A stretch of 64,000 nucleotides of DNA from Streblospio benedicti (GCA_019095985.1 CM032660.1:15015530-15079529); one strand, 5' to 3'; numbered from the stretch's first letter, positions 50,759-63,845 are shown. Translations and numbers: made by a program. The notes: a model not told the origin generated them from the letters alone.

Positions 50759-50954
50759 TTAAATTTATATTTTGACATAATCCAAGATGGTCACTAAGAT
50801 GTTTGCTCTTGGCATATGCCTATTGTTCATTACAGAATATGCAATTGAATATGAGAATAATATTTTAAGATTCTATTTATATTGTAAAAGCTGTATGGTT
50901 TGAGTCCTTTTAGTTCTTTGAATTCTTGCATCATTGTAACGTGTACCACTGTCC

Positions 50955-51100
50955 TTAATTTTCAGAACACTGGATTTTTCTATTTAGCCAGATACCATAG
51001 GAATAGTCTGCATTGTAGACGTCTTTATTCGTGTCGAAGCAAACAGCAGCTGCCCGGTCACACTCGCACAGGCTCTGGGCACAGCTGCCTGGCTCGTTAG
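50955..51100 (-). CDS. Last coding exon of a secreted phospholipase A2
   Basis: On the minus strand, after the acceptor tttaccattgtag (ag at 51102-51101), a 146-bp exon is open for 47 residues and ends in TAA at 50957-50955. It reads CAQSLCECDRAAAVCF, then YNADYSYGIWLNRKIQC. CxCDRxAAxCF followed by YN is the conserved C-terminal helix of secreted PLA2; the Asp there is the family's catalytic partner Asp, and the Cys residues form its disulphides. The exon starts in phase 1 (its first two bases complete a codon). The exon with the calcium loop and CCxxHD motif was not found between here and 64000, so it lies beyond the window, has a long intron, or is gone. The enzyme hydrolyses phospholipids outside the cell. 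Neighbour: the second TTAA element begins about 200 bp past the stop. Confidence 0.75.
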
Positions 51101-51237
51101 CTACAATGGTAAAACAATACTCGGTCAATGATGGGGGCGGGAGGGGGCGGGGCCACGGTGTGTGGGTACGTGTTAGTTACTCACAAGTCTAGACGGGTTT
51201 TTTTCTTCCTTTTTTGTGCCGTGGACACCGGCAGCTT

Positions 51238-51302
51238 CCTGGCTGTCAGCTGATCTAGGGGGTGGGGAACACCGCCAGGACATCGGTGCGAGCCCCGATG
51301 GC
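51238..51302 (+). mobile_element. Possible tRNA-like SINE head
   Basis: GGTGCGAGCCCCGATGGC looks like a B box and 3' acceptor side. The upstream part does not fold into a convincing D-arm. The call is weak. Confidence 0.2.
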
Positions 51303-51867
51303 ATTGTAAGTAATGGCCTGTGATTGCATACAGCGAAAAGATCAACAATACATTCACAAGCCCTTAGCTTTCCATTCACTGTAGTGTCGCCTTTGATATT
51401 CGAGTATCGGAGTAATTGGCACACAAAAATACTCTACCACACAATATGTGGAGCAGAGTACATTTCTTTAAACTCTATGACAACCAAAACGTTTTGCTGT
51501 AAGAGTATTAAACAGTACTGTCACGATAGCTGTATAATGTACAACTATTCCATCTCTTGAATATTTGTGGCTTTTGGCTATTATTGAATAAACCATAAAA
51601 AAGGTTTAATCAAGGCCTAATAAGCTCAAGGTCCTCACATCGAGGAAAATCACTGTATGCTTGGAATAGACTGTATGCTTGGAAAATCCATGCTGTCCAG
51701 GCGCATGCCCTAAGTACTTTGACCTATTTGAACTAAATCTGGAATGTAACTGCCCCTATAGGAGGCGTGAGCATAAGGGGTAACCTATTCCTACGCCTAA
51801 TTAGGGTGAATACTACACGGGGGGGGGGGGGACTTCCATAGTCGTCCTATACGGCATGTGCCACTGA
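51303..51867. other. Intergenic or PLA2 intron DNA
   Basis: No exon seen on either strand. A 12-base G run lies near 51820. Confidence 0.4.
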
Positions 51868-51972
51868 TCGGGGTCACCTTTTTCAACCCCGCAGTTTCAC
51901 TATATAGGGATCACCTTTTCCACCACTCAGTTTCACTAGGGGTCATGATTTCAACATTCCAGCCAGTTTCAA
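51868..51972. repeat. Three diverged tandem units of about 35 bp
   Basis: Units with the pattern GGGTCACCTTTTTCA...CAGTTTCACTA follow each other three times. They are probably part of a dispersed repeat. Confidence 0.55.
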
Positions 51973-52559
51973 TAAGGGAGGTTCAATCTCGAGGTTCAAT
52001 ATGTTTCAGCATCCGCAATCCCTCACCTACTTTGGGCTCATTATTCAAATCACTCGTTATTGAAAATAACAGCTAACACCAAGACCCATATTTTCACGGA
52101 TGTTCACTATTCACGGTCTAAGACAATGACAACATGACGAAATATTTACCCCAGCCACGTTAAAACTAGGCAGATGTAGGGGCGCAGGATGCACGCACCT
52201 CCTACCCCCTTTCCCACCAAAATACTTTATTTTTGTAGTTGTTTTTGTTTTCCTTTTTTTTTTGGGGGGTTCTGCATGTCTGCCATCGATACAAAACCAA
52301 TAGAATCTCTTAAGTGCCCCCCCCCACACACACACACACTCCAAAAACCTGGATCAGCCAGTGAAATAAGAAAACTTGTTATTGATCTTAATTGCGCATA
52401 CATTTACTTTTAGTGTGTAAGTCTACCGCAAATCCTTCCACACGAGGAGATCTTGCAACTGTATTGTGTACAGTGTAAAAATAGAGATTAAAATATACCG
52501 ACAATGCATTTGCGACAACGGTCTCAATTCCAGGCACATGCGTAAGGAAAAAACACGGG

Positions 52560-52977
52560 TTTATGGAACTCAGTCACGCCTGCAAACCAAAATGTTTGAA
52601 AAGACCCGCTCATGCGAGTAATTGGGGCTGTGTAAATGTAAATGTAGTGGTTTATAGTCCCAATGAACAGCTCATGCCGTTTTCGAGCGACTTTACATCT
52701 ACACCAGGTCAGTGGCATCATTTTCACACGACATATATCTTTCTCAACTCCCTGGGGAGCATACAACACTGGCTGCATACGGCATTGCTGCTATTGCGCA
52801 CACGTGCTTATTACCCACATTTGCGACCTGTACCTATTTAACGTGTAGATACCACGGAGCAGTGTGCAACCTGTTAGAGGTAGGTTTGCTCAACACTTAC
52901 CATCAGACCCGACCGGGAATCGAACCCACGACCTTCTGGTCACGTGTCCAACTCCCTATCCACTCGGCCACGGAAGC
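52560..52977 (-). mobile_element. tRNA-derived SINE with full head and body
   Basis: The minus-strand head (52977-52905) reads TGGCCGAGTGGATAGGG (A box) and GTGGGTTCGATTCCCGG (B box). The 5' and 3' ends of the head do not pair as an acceptor stem, which excludes a working tRNA gene. The body includes GACCTGGTGTAGATGTAAAG and ends in CATTTACATTTACA, shared with the fragment at 40464. Confidence 0.75.
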
Positions 52978-53095
52978 ACATGTGTATGGGATTCCTTTGC
53001 AGTATCAACCTTAAACCACAGATTTTATTACAACGTACAAACGACATGCTCTATTAATGAAACCCCAATAAGTATGGCTCATGTAAATACGGCGT

Positions 53096-53243
53096 AAACA
53101 CTGTTGACTACAGGCCGTTTCAAATGTATTATATAGGCATATTATGTATTGCATGTGCGCATGATGCTAAAAATATTGAACATTCTATAGAAATCTACAG
53201 AAACACACGAGGCCCATACGAGGTCTGCTTGGGACAGTTGGAA
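53096..53243 (+). repeat. Dispersed repeat, partner of 47712-47842
   Basis: It matches 47712-47842 in inverted orientation over its whole length. No protein family is recognised in it. Confidence 0.7.
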
Positions 53244-54152
53244 CTAGAAGTATGTTAAGGATTTCAGTAGATAACGTCAAATGCGGTGTCTGCTACAGTG
53301 GAATCATTATAACATACACAAGTTGCTCATTTGCGAGTCTATTTGCAATCCATTATCACTCCGTGTATGACGCACAGTCCCGAGTTTGGTTACCTAGAGC
53401 ACAAGGTCACAAAGTGAATTTGTTTGCCGTGTACATGTAAGTAATACTAGACAATACGATGCATATACACGTACATGCGTAAAGAATATTACCTCCATAC
53501 GACTTGTGCCTCCCTGGCACCTCCGAACTTTACAAGTGTCGGTCGCCGTGGAGGGGGGCGTGCATGTGCACAGTCACTACCAGTCTCGGCCAACCCCACA
53601 ACGTATCGCATGTATAGGCAACATATGTATACGTACATAGCCGTGCGGTGGTCAGGCGGAGGCTTGCGGAGGCTTGCATGGCCTTTGCCGATCATTGCAG
53701 AGGCGCGTGGACAGGTGTGCGGATCAGTGCGTATCTTTGCAAAACTATGCACTGCTCTTTGTGGTCCGCTTGATCCTTGGTGCGCACTTTGTTATTGCCC
53801 CCAAACCCCTATGAAAGTGGGGGAACTGCAGGTTTCTCACCACATTCCATACAGTTCTATTCTTTAAGTAATTTTGAGTACATATTTGTGTCTCCGAAGC
53901 TATAAAATGGTCATCTGGAGCCGTTCCTTTTTAAATACCGGTGGAACGAATCGTGACGAATGATGATACGGGTGAATAGTTGCTACCACTCCTCGTTGAC
54001 TTAGTCAATGTCTGCCAGACCCTGCCCCAGACCTGGGAGTTTACACTGGTGGTGGCGGCGAATCCTATACCGGGTATGGGTTGCTCTAATAAGGAGAGGC
54101 AGGTGCGGTATACGTATATATATATATAGAGAGCATATTGTTGTTGTTGTTG

Positions 54153-54215
<63 letters not shown>

Positions 54216-55590
54216 ATATATATATACAGCAGCATAGCATATTACATATATATATACGTCATCAAGAATTTATCCAAAATTTGTGCCTCCCTCCTCGAAC
54301 CCAAATTGGGGGTGGTGGAGGGGCGCATATTACGGTAAAAAGTTCACCCCCCCCGTATCGTAGTTGGCCAATGGGGTACATGGGGTGGCGGGGGACTTCC
54401 GGGGTTTTATGGTTTCCCTCATTAAGGGGGGGGAGGTGGGGGACAGTGCGTATTTTAAAAACATATGTTTTGTGTGCTTATTTTATTTTTTTTAAATATA
54501 AATTAAATTTTAAATTTCCCAGCCTTTTCTTTAAAATTTTATATATTTTTTAAATAAAATTATTATTTAATGGAGAAGAGATATTAATAGGCACCATTTT
54601 ATTATAATTTAATTAAATTTAATTGGGGGGGGGGGGAATATATAATTTTTAAAAAAAAATATATATATATATGCACGTATTATGTTAGCTAGCTCGCCAA
54701 CGAGTGAGATAAGATTTGCGCCCCCACCCAGTTTCAATGAGGTGACACTCCACGTGGTCTGTCGCGTTGAGACCCCGCACCATGAGAGCACCTTGCTCGA
54801 TGACAGGCCAAGGACATAAACAATTGACGACAAACAACGACGAGAAAAATATGTAACAACAAACATAGCACGCGGAACGCCCTAACCATGGGCCGGCCTT
54901 GACCAGATTTTTCCGTTTGCTAAGCTAATTCCCACAGATATGGATTCTGCAATCCATCCATGCCGGGCTGACTTCGTCAGAAAGTCACAACTGTGGATTT
55001 AAAAGGGTTTCTACATGCATGAAAACAGAGAGCAGCCGGATGCTAGAAATGTCGCTTTACAGTCACATATTTGTATTGTCATTAAACTGCCTAATGTTAA
55101 TTTGCCAATCCGTCAGTTTTTTATACTCAGGTTATTACAAGCTATATTTTACATTGGATTAATTTATCTTCTGTGTCTAAAATCAATTCAATCAGTTTTC
55201 CATGCACATTAAAATGTATGCAGAACGTTAATGTACAGCCCACTAATAGGCATGTGCATACAGCCTTTGATATGTGTGGAATAAGAGCCGATCCATGTAC
55301 ACTAATCACCCAGTGTCTGTCCTTTACGTCTACTTGTTGGCCCTGCCCACTGCCCTGACTGTCTTTGTTGTCCTTGTTGCCCCCCACCCCCCACCCCCAC
55401 CCCCACCCCATTTCTGCCGGCGTCGGTATAAGACTCTGTGACAGCGACCTCGCCGCCACCAATGGCACATCAAAGTCAACCCATAGACTGCATCATCATA
55501 GTGACTGCAATACACACTTTGGACGGATTATTCATTAATGTTTCAAATGAGAGACTGTGTGTAGTAGTAAAAGGCACCCGCGTGTAGGTG
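53244..55590. other. Repeat-rich intergenic DNA
   Basis: The region contains an (AT)n run at 54154-54212, G-rich and homopolymer blocks at 54300-54660, and C-rich runs at 55380-55410. A patch at 53500-53850 has GGCGGAGGCTTG-type duplications. Nothing convincingly codes for protein. Confidence 0.5.
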
Positions 55591-55593
55591 GAG

Positions 55594-55968
55594 CCTGCTG
55601 CTGCTACTGTTGCTGCGTCTAGTGGTGGCATGTAAAGCAGCTCCGTGCACATTCTTGGACTAAGACGTCTGATGACACGGTAATCCGCGATGGCGATTGT
55701 GGGCTCACAACACTTAATACGACTGACCTCTCACGATTAACCAGGTTGACCCGCATTGGGACTGGGTAACAACCAACTCACGACGTTCCCGACCTCTCCG
55801 CTGTGGGAGGCACACTGAGGGAACTCTATCTTGCATGATAACAAAATCACAGACATCAGCGATGACGTGCTTATTGATCTAACAGCCTTAGATGTTCTGT
55901 ATCCCCAACAACCTGAACCTCAGACGCTTTCCACATGCTGTCCTAGGACTGAGAAAAAGCTAGTTATC
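55594..55968 (+). pseudogene. Leucine-rich-repeat protein gene fragment, broken
   Basis: Reading across frames, the segment shows a Leu-rich signal peptide (LLLLLLRLVVAC), an LRRNT-like cysteine stretch (APCTFLD... GDCGLTTLN), and repeats (LTTFPDLS, TLRELYL, HDNKITDISDDV, LTALDVL, NLNLRRFPHAVLGL). At least three frame changes and stops lie within 375 bp, no ATG precedes the signal peptide, and there are no splice sites that would explain the shifts. It is the 5' end of a dead secreted or surface LRR gene. Confidence 0.6.
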
Positions 55969-58900
55969 TCAATACGGTTAACACTGGTATCTCTCACCTG
56001 CCACCCCCCCGACCTGTTCCGAGAATATTGCTAATTTGAGTTTGTCCATAGACAGTAGTGTGGATGTTTGGTAAGTGTGAAAATGCTTGGCTGAAACAGG
56101 AAGGTCCCAACATGGATGATTTCTCTTATGATGATACTGTTTTGTGATGGCCAGCTGTGGTCTATCATGACCACAAGACATGCTAGCCAAATGTGTACAA
56201 CAGAGAACACCAGAAACCATACGGGTCACAGAAGCCAGACAAGTGCCAACAAAATGTCACTGTCACCATTCCTTTTGCATTCTTATGAAAGTGGACTAAA
56301 TGAAATGCTTTGTGCCATGAAATGCTTAGATACCCCTCTGGATGTCTCCTACTGGCACCATTCACCATGCGGGGTTGGTGACTGTGTCCTCATCGCTCCC
56401 GGGCAGCATCAATGTATCGTCAGTGCCTGAGGGAAACCTCCCGTCTGGACATATTATGCCCTTACATGAGTCAGCTCATGCTAGATGAAAATTTGTAATT
56501 CATGAAAATTGACATGAAATGAAAATTGGTATGAATATGTTATAGCATGTATAACAGTGAAGGTACACACTAAAATCCTATGCCAAAACTTGACGTAACC
56601 AAGCCGTGACCTACCTGTGACTACAGAGGTGACCTAATTTGTGAACTCATCCACAGAAATCTGTAACTATATGCCAGTTATAACAAGACTATAACAAGAC
56701 TATTAACTTTTCAAAATGCCTCAAATTTTATCTTCACACATGGCCAACTATAGCAATATATTTTCATTAGGTCATTGCGGTTTTGCACTCTGTTTAATAT
56801 GGAGCCAAGCTCTAAAGCAAATCGTTAAAACTTTTACAAAACCATTAGAGACAAGTCCCGGAGGGTATTGAGATACTTGGAATGAAAGCAGATGTAGTGA
56901 TGAACTCTAAACTAGATCACTATAAACCAGCAGTAAGACGGGTGGTGTTTACAGACATTTTAGAAGAATTGGAATTAAATTTAAATTTGAATTAGATTTA
57001 CAATGGGAGTAATGGAAATTATTGTTCTAATATGGATAGGGTGTGCATTATGGCACAATCTAATATTATGAAGCCTATTAGTGTGTTTTATTGTGGTATA
57101 ATCTATTAATGCGTAATTTATAATCCTTTATGAGTAATACTTTGGAGTAATGATGTTGTCATATTTCTGAATAGTTCTTAATATTTTATATATCGTGTTC
57201 TATATAGTACTGTCATGGTAGTGTATAACATCAACATTTGTATATGAGAAGGAGTCTGTTGACTCGGAACATGTAATAAAGATATGTATTTGGAATTTTA
57301 TTTTTGAAGGAATGGTGTAGATATAGTAAATTTATAAAGAAATTGAAAAGGTCTCTAAAGAGATGAAAAGTTTTTGTGAAATAAATAAATTTTAAAATTT
57401 TACATATTATATGTTAAAAAACTAATGTGGTAGAAAAAGACTATACATGAAATGAAATGAGACCTACTGCCACGTACATATTACATAGAATAGCTTTTAT
57501 ACAAACATATGTAAAGAAAAGTTTTGATCATTTTAGAATAGTGAACAGCAGGTAAATGAAAGAGGCAAACTAACATGAATCCATATGCTGTTTACCAAGT
57601 TACTAGAATACTTTATACATTCTAAAACAATCTGACAACACCCTGTCCTGTCCAAGCTCTAAAATTTTCTATAATATTATGTTTTGGGGCCAACCTTGAT
57701 GTTTTGAGCCAGTTCTTCATCCATTAGAAATAAAGGCTCAAGACCTGGATGGATGTATAATATATTTTAAATATGCACAGTATTCACCAACGTGCAGAGA
57801 TAGAATCGTCTGACAAAGATCATGTGAAAGTCAGAAGATATTTCAAGAACTCTCCAGTTTCCAGCTCAAATAATCCACCAGAATGTGTTCACGGTTGTGT
57901 AGTTTCAAGCACCCATACTTTTGTTAAAACGGACCATGATAAAGACGAAATTTCTTTCTGTGGATGGTGACTAAATATTGCAATAACATTTCGTATGATA
58001 TATCACAAGTCATGTAATTTCAAAAGGTATATTGATATTACAATATGCAATTTTTTGGACCACTTCACTATATGAGAAATTTCATAGGTGTGGTTTCATT
58101 GTTTTGTTATTGCATTTTTCGTCCTACACTATTCTAAGGTATCTCTCTACTAGCTATAGTGCTCTTTACAGCTGAAAAGCTTTAATAGTTTTAATTTTCA
58201 CGACTGTGACATCTTTAATAGAATAGAAAGAAAACAAAATAATAAAAAAAGGACTATTTCATTGTTGTAAATATGACATATACCATATACCCAGTGTGAT
58301 CTTAGACAGTGTTTAATGTGTGTAATGTATATATCATATACTAGAATCTCTGCCACGTCAGAACAGTATGATGTTGATGTAAAATGTAACAATTTCTAAA
58401 TGTATATTAACTCTTAACGAGATCGGTATGAGAAGAGACAGTCATAAACATGAAATCATGTAGTAGCAACTAATAGCTATACAATAATATAAAATTCAAT
58501 GTGATGTCAAGAGAAAATAACAACAGACTTTTTCATTGCAGAGATCTCTTGTAACACTGGATTTGTGAATACGTAGAAGTAGTTTAGCACATTGGAAATA
58601 TAAGATGTGTCATGTGAATATTCAAATATGCATGGCGAAAATACTGGTACAATATATATGCAGCTTAATCACGGATTTTTTAGTGTATGTAACGATGTAT
58701 GTTTGTGATGTTAATATTTTCATATCTAGTGTGGTTTGTATTGTAATATTTAATATTCATATGCACAGATTTATATTGAATTTAATTATGTAATGTAGTA
58801 TGTGATACTTATATTTTCAGATCTAGTGTGGTCTATATTGCAATATTTGATGTTTTCATTAAATTATACTGTACTGGTGTAACCTTTAACTGCATTGAAT

Positions 58901-60315
58901 TATGAATTTGGGTGCTTTTGTAACAGCCTTTTTGCACATCTTCATTTTCAATATAGGCTTGTAGGAGTAGATTTATGAAGGTGTACCCACCCTCCTAAAA
59001 TTGTTAAAAGAAGGTCCGATCAACATCGCTATATCACAGTTCAAGCACAAGCATTTAAGTGGGCAAACGGGTATGAAATCTTTCAATGAATATCAAAATA
59101 CAGTATTTAAAACTACATAAATAAGATGATGCAGTGACCATTAAGTGAGTATTCATAAATGAAGATGAGCTGTAACAAGAATTGAAATTCAAAAATAAAA
59201 TAATTTGAAAGAGTTTTGGTTAAACCTTTGAATATTATTACCTTCAAGTCAATTTCACACAAGACATCCCAACTCAGTGTTTGTGTTAGAAAATTAAATG
59301 CTACTCTACACACATGCTGCTAATTGTCCATAGGCACATGAAAATGTCTTCTGCTAATATGATCAAAAATAAACTGACAACTAAAGGGTTGATTGAACAA
59401 CCTAGATTGGGATTTCTAACAATGCACAAGCAATTAAATGTGTGTAATTCAGTTAATTTCATGAATAAGCAAACTTTAAGTAGGGTACCATATGGTGAAC
59501 GTAGTCATTAGCTGGTGGTGCTATGCGTTATATTCCTTAGTTTGATAGAGAGCCTGTATTGATATAAGTTAATCCCAATTTATATTATTATGGACAAAGT
59601 TTGTAATCTGCTGCAGTTACTAGGAAATATGTGCAAATATTCCACGAAGAAACATTTTGATGATTGAAATGGTGGCATCCTTTTAATCTTACAACCTTGG
59701 TGTCGTGAGTTCAAGTCCCTCTTAGGCCATTTGCCATTTTCAAATTATTTCTTCGGGTCGTTAAATACAGCCTTCAACTATATCTATCAGTTAAAATAAT
59801 ATGCTTGCTAGAAATACGGTATAGACTTGGAACATCTTTGTTCAAGGAAATTATTATGAGCACGGTGTAATGTTTAAGATGTGTCCATGTGCAGGCCTTG
59901 CCCTTGCCCGAGATGGCACAAGCTGTAATCGTATTCAGTAATTTGCTGTTGAAAAGATTTCGGACACACGAGGTGCTGAATTCTGGCCCCGGTCCAAGCT
60001 GGTGGTGTTCGTGTTCAACGAATGCGTGACTAAGGAGTAACACATGTACACATCTTGTAATGAAACTAGTTCTTACCATAGTTAGACCTCCAGTGCGCGA
60101 GATTGCAGCAATCCCGCAGAATATAGGCGAGAGCCGTGGACTATTCAAGGTCAGAGGTCGAACACAATATTAAAGCTGCTTACTACGGGTAATCAATGTC
60201 ATTTTCTTACCTATTTATCATATCAAATGTCGATGAATTAGGTGCTATAGCAAACTGCATTAGATCAAGTATACGATTGTTGGAATTGGTGTGAACAAAA
60301 TAACTCAATAAATAT
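55969..60315. other. Intergenic DNA, no secure gene
   Basis: A 65-codon open frame at 57773-57969 (MHSIHQRAEIESSD...) has coding-like composition but no recognisable family and no supporting neighbours. At 59695-59725 a GAGTTCAAGTCCC motif may be a SINE B-box relic. The rest is AT-rich. Confidence 0.4.
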
Positions 60316-60372
60316 AGTCATCTCTTCATTGAGACCACCTATATAATAAGATAATATTGAGAGGCTCCACTG
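60316..60372. mobile_element. Short pogo-like MITE remnant
   Basis: TCATCTCTTCATTGAGACC pairs with TTGAGAGGCTCCACTG followed by TA. Only about 57 bp remain. Confidence 0.5.
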
Positions 60373-60640
60373 TACAAATTAAGCCACCGGTTTATCAAAG
60401 AGACAAAGACCCAGCCAACGTGACAATTTAGACTTGCTGGGTTTCTTTTATGCACATGTCATTTGCTGGCTGTTGTGAAAACTTTGAGAAACATTTGGGA
60501 ACCCAATGTTTTTTTTGTTAAGAAATTTTTGTAAATTGTGCAAAGGGTACACACAAACTTCAGATGGGTAATAAAGCACACATGCATCTAAAACACGTCT
60601 TTTGGCAGTCTTAATCTTTCAAAATTATCACAATGATTAC

Positions 60641-60718
60641 CCCCATGTAGAGACCACCTCTCTAATGAGACCACTTGACATTGGTCCCCTGGGTGGTCTT
60701 AATAGAAAGGTCCTACTG
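60641..60718. mobile_element. pogo-like MITE remnant
   Basis: ATGTAGAGACCACCTCTC at the left and TAGAAAGGTCCTACTG followed by TA at the right, with the inner GACATTGGTCCCC pattern. Confidence 0.55.
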
Positions 60719-62134
60719 TATTTGAATAGTGATCAATTTACTTTACATTCACACCATTTCGTTGGGATCTTAATAAACTCCATCTTATCATGACAAACTA
60801 CATGTATCAGCATCAATAATAAACTATTGATAGACTTATTACTATAAAAAGTGTCCATAGAAGACAGGTGTTTTTCTAGGTCAGAGATTTTAATTAATCC
60901 TTCATGCATCACTGTGATCAGTCATATTGGCTACTTCAAATATATATGTTAGATAAGGATGTGTGTTTGTATCACCCACACTTGTCAAAAATTCATTGTG
61001 TCGGCGTTTAAAAAAAGCCAATTTGCCCTTTGAACCATCCTGTGAAATGTGGAGAGACGAGCTAAAACCATGTATGCAATGTGGTCATTAATTGTCACCT
61101 CCGATAAGATAGCCATGGCATATGTTGAGAAACTGACTGATATCACAGCAGCAGGACACCAGCACCACAAAATGGCATACTTGTGGATAAACAGGAGAAA
61201 TGAATGTACAATGTATATCCAACCACTTGACATGGCCGTGTAATTGCATGGCCGGTGTGGATAATTAAGATCAGAGGTTGCGGTTTACACATGATAATCA
61301 CCAATGATGACTGCTTGTCCATGTGTGTTATGTGTGATCTCACCACGCACGGTAGCTATTTAATTACACGCTTGAGCCAAAGCTAAGGAGCCAGCAAAAT
61401 CAAATATTTCAACGTCTTATCTTGCCTAAATGAGAAAAGCATGCACACACTTTGATATCAATATCTTTGTATGAAACAAAAAGAAAGTCGATGTATTAAG
61501 ATCTAATTAGAGATTTTCGTGCACACAGATTTGATTAGATTAGATTTATTTTGTTTATCACGGGTGAATTTACAACACAAATAAGCAAATAAAAGATTGC
61601 AGATAAGTTAAAAAATATATAAATTATAAAAAAATATTTAATTAAAGTAAATTATCATTGATTGACTTTCGAGTTGAGTATATAACATATACCCTAATAC
61701 ACATTTAATTCATGCATTTATATCTTTAATCAACAACTATCACAATTCTAATAAATAAACTCAATATTTTGATAACGTTGGTTTGTCTGTTTATTAAAAT
61801 TGTGATAGCTGCTGATTAAAGAAATAAATGTTTTGATCAGAGAAACACAGCTCATGAACTTATTCAACAACATTTAATTCAATATTCAATAACGTGCATT
61901 ACGATAAATGCAAATATTGATATACAAGCATGTGTTCAGTTATGAAAATAGAAAGCAATAGCCACAAAATATGCCCCAGTAAAGCAAGGTATCCTAATTT
62001 TAGAAGTGGTGTTCACACTGAAAGTAGACCAGGTGTGCAAGGAGGTGTAACCGGCACTAACCGGCCGCTCCCAAGGAGATGGGAAAACTCCCAAGGGTGT
62101 TAGCATGCATGTCTGAGGAACAGGATGGAGAGAT
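60719..62134. other. Intergenic DNA
   Basis: GATTAGATTAGATTTATT at about 61530 and a similar run at 25305 look like shared LINE or SINE 3' tails in reverse. No gene is seen. Confidence 0.4.
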
Positions 62135-63000
62135 TAGATTGTCCTTTATAGTGGCAATTTCAATCTCTATAATAAGACAACCTCTCAATAAAGGGAGGTT
62201 TAGTAGGGAGGTTCTCCTGTAGAACCTCCAATTAAGACAGCCTCTATATTGAGATGACCTTTATAATACGACCATATTTTGCTGTCACAAGCTTTAATAA
62301 ATAGACCAATTTGAACCTCAATTATAAGACCACCTTTCAATTTAGACATTGAAAGTACTTCCCAGGTGATAGTAATAGGTTGTTTCTATTGTAGAACCTC
62401 CAATTAAGAACACTTGATGTCATTCTAAAGGTGGTCTTAATAAAGAGCTGTTACTATAGCAAAATCCAATAATGACCACCTTCCTCTTAAGACCACCTCA
62501 ATACTAAGAACATTTTACCATCTTAGTGTTTATTAAAAGGCCAATTTGAACCTCAATAATAAGACCACCTCACCATTGAAAACACTAGAGGTAAGTCCCA
62601 AAGATGGTCTTAATTGAGAGGTGCTTGTGTAGAACCTTCAATGTAGACCACCTTTATTGCGACCATCTCTATAACAGGAACATGTTTTGCAGTGAAAGCG
62701 TTTATCAAGAGGCCTAATTGAACCACTTCTATTGAGACCACCTTACAACATTTTATGCCGTCAAAAAAGCTTTTATGCAGGGGCCAATTTGATCCTCAAC
62801 TGAGGTGGTCTTAATAGAGAGGTTTTTACTGTAGAATCTCCAATTAAGACCATCTCGCTCTATTGAAACCACTTCTAAAATAAGACCATTTCTGGCAGTC
62901 ACAAGCTTTTTTTTAAAAAAGGCCCATTTGAGCATCCATAATAAGACCACCTCTCAATTCAGGTGTTCTTAATTGAGAGGTTCTACTGTAGAGTCTCCAA
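62135..63000. repeat. Tandem array of end-fused pogo-like MITE units
   Basis: Unit starts of the type TGTAGAACCTCCAATTAAG occur near 62219, 62392, 62630, 62832 and 62988. Each follows directly on a unit end such as GGTTCTACTG. Units are about 160-240 bp and contain GACCACCTCTCAATT motifs both ways plus an inner gctttTAATAAGAGGCC-like stretch. Confidence 0.8.
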
Positions 63001-63139
63001 TTGATATTTCTTATTTTAATTCATATTTTCTATAAATAAGAGCAATGTTTATAGAGTATATGGAATATGTACACCCCCACTTCCCATCTAACAATGCTGG
63101 TGCCCATTACCAAAGCCTGTGCAAAGTAGTCCGGCATCT

Positions 63140-63430
63140 CCTTTATGAATTATGTCTGCATGAAACAAGCATGGTTAAGATCCAAAAATATAAACATTTT
63201 AGTGCCTATAAACCTAGATAGTGAGCAAAATTAAAAATTTTCATATTTCTGTGTCCGCCATTTTGGAATCCAAGATGGCTGCCATTACAAAAATATTCAT
63301 AATCATATGTGAATAATGTCTACATAAAACAAGCATGATTATGATCCAAAAAGACAAGCATTTTGGTGCCTATAAACCAAGGTGGTAAGCCAAGAGGTTA
63401 ATATGGCTGCCATTTTGAATTTTTGATGAT
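63140..63430. repeat. About 164-bp direct repeat with AAGATGGCTGCCATT motifs
   Basis: Two copies share AAACAAGCATG and GTGCCTATAAACC spaced about 164 bp apart. Each is followed by ATGGCTGCCATT. Confidence 0.6.
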
Positions 63431-63845
63431 AACACCAAAAAGCTACCAAGTCTGCAATGCTATCACATATTTTCCATCTCTAGGGATGTAGACCTTGCTG
63501 AAAATCACAATGAGAACCCAATCTTTTAGATGGTACTACACCACCCCAGGCTCATAGCCTATATCCAGTAAAAATGCTTTTTGCTCAATTTTGTTCAAAA
63601 ACATGAATTCAATAAAATGTGAAATAAAGCAATCACAATGCTCTCAAAAGTGGAACAAAGTAGGCATATTCCAAAATGTAATCAAGTCTCAAATTATACT
63701 CAGCGATTTAAGTCAAGTCTTTTAATATGTCAAGTCTTTTAATAATTACTTAATCTGCTACCACACTGCATCATATGTACTGCATGGAAATATTAGACTG
63801 ACAAGTGTTAATTATTCCACATCTGGTATACTAGTAATATGTCGA

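Noticed and set aside
51173-51424. Minus-strand frame considered as the next PLA2 exon
   Set aside because: It lacks the CCxxHD and calcium-loop motifs and the cysteine spacing of the family.
52905-52977. tRNA gene on the minus strand
   Set aside because: A and B boxes are good, but the acceptor stem does not pair and a SINE body follows.
53475-53867. 130-codon plus and 87-codon minus frames
   Set aside because: They lie in repeat-like DNA with internal duplications and have no domain or splice support.
57773-57969. 65-codon plus-strand frame
   Set aside because: Composition is coding-like, but there is no homologous motif and no partner exon.
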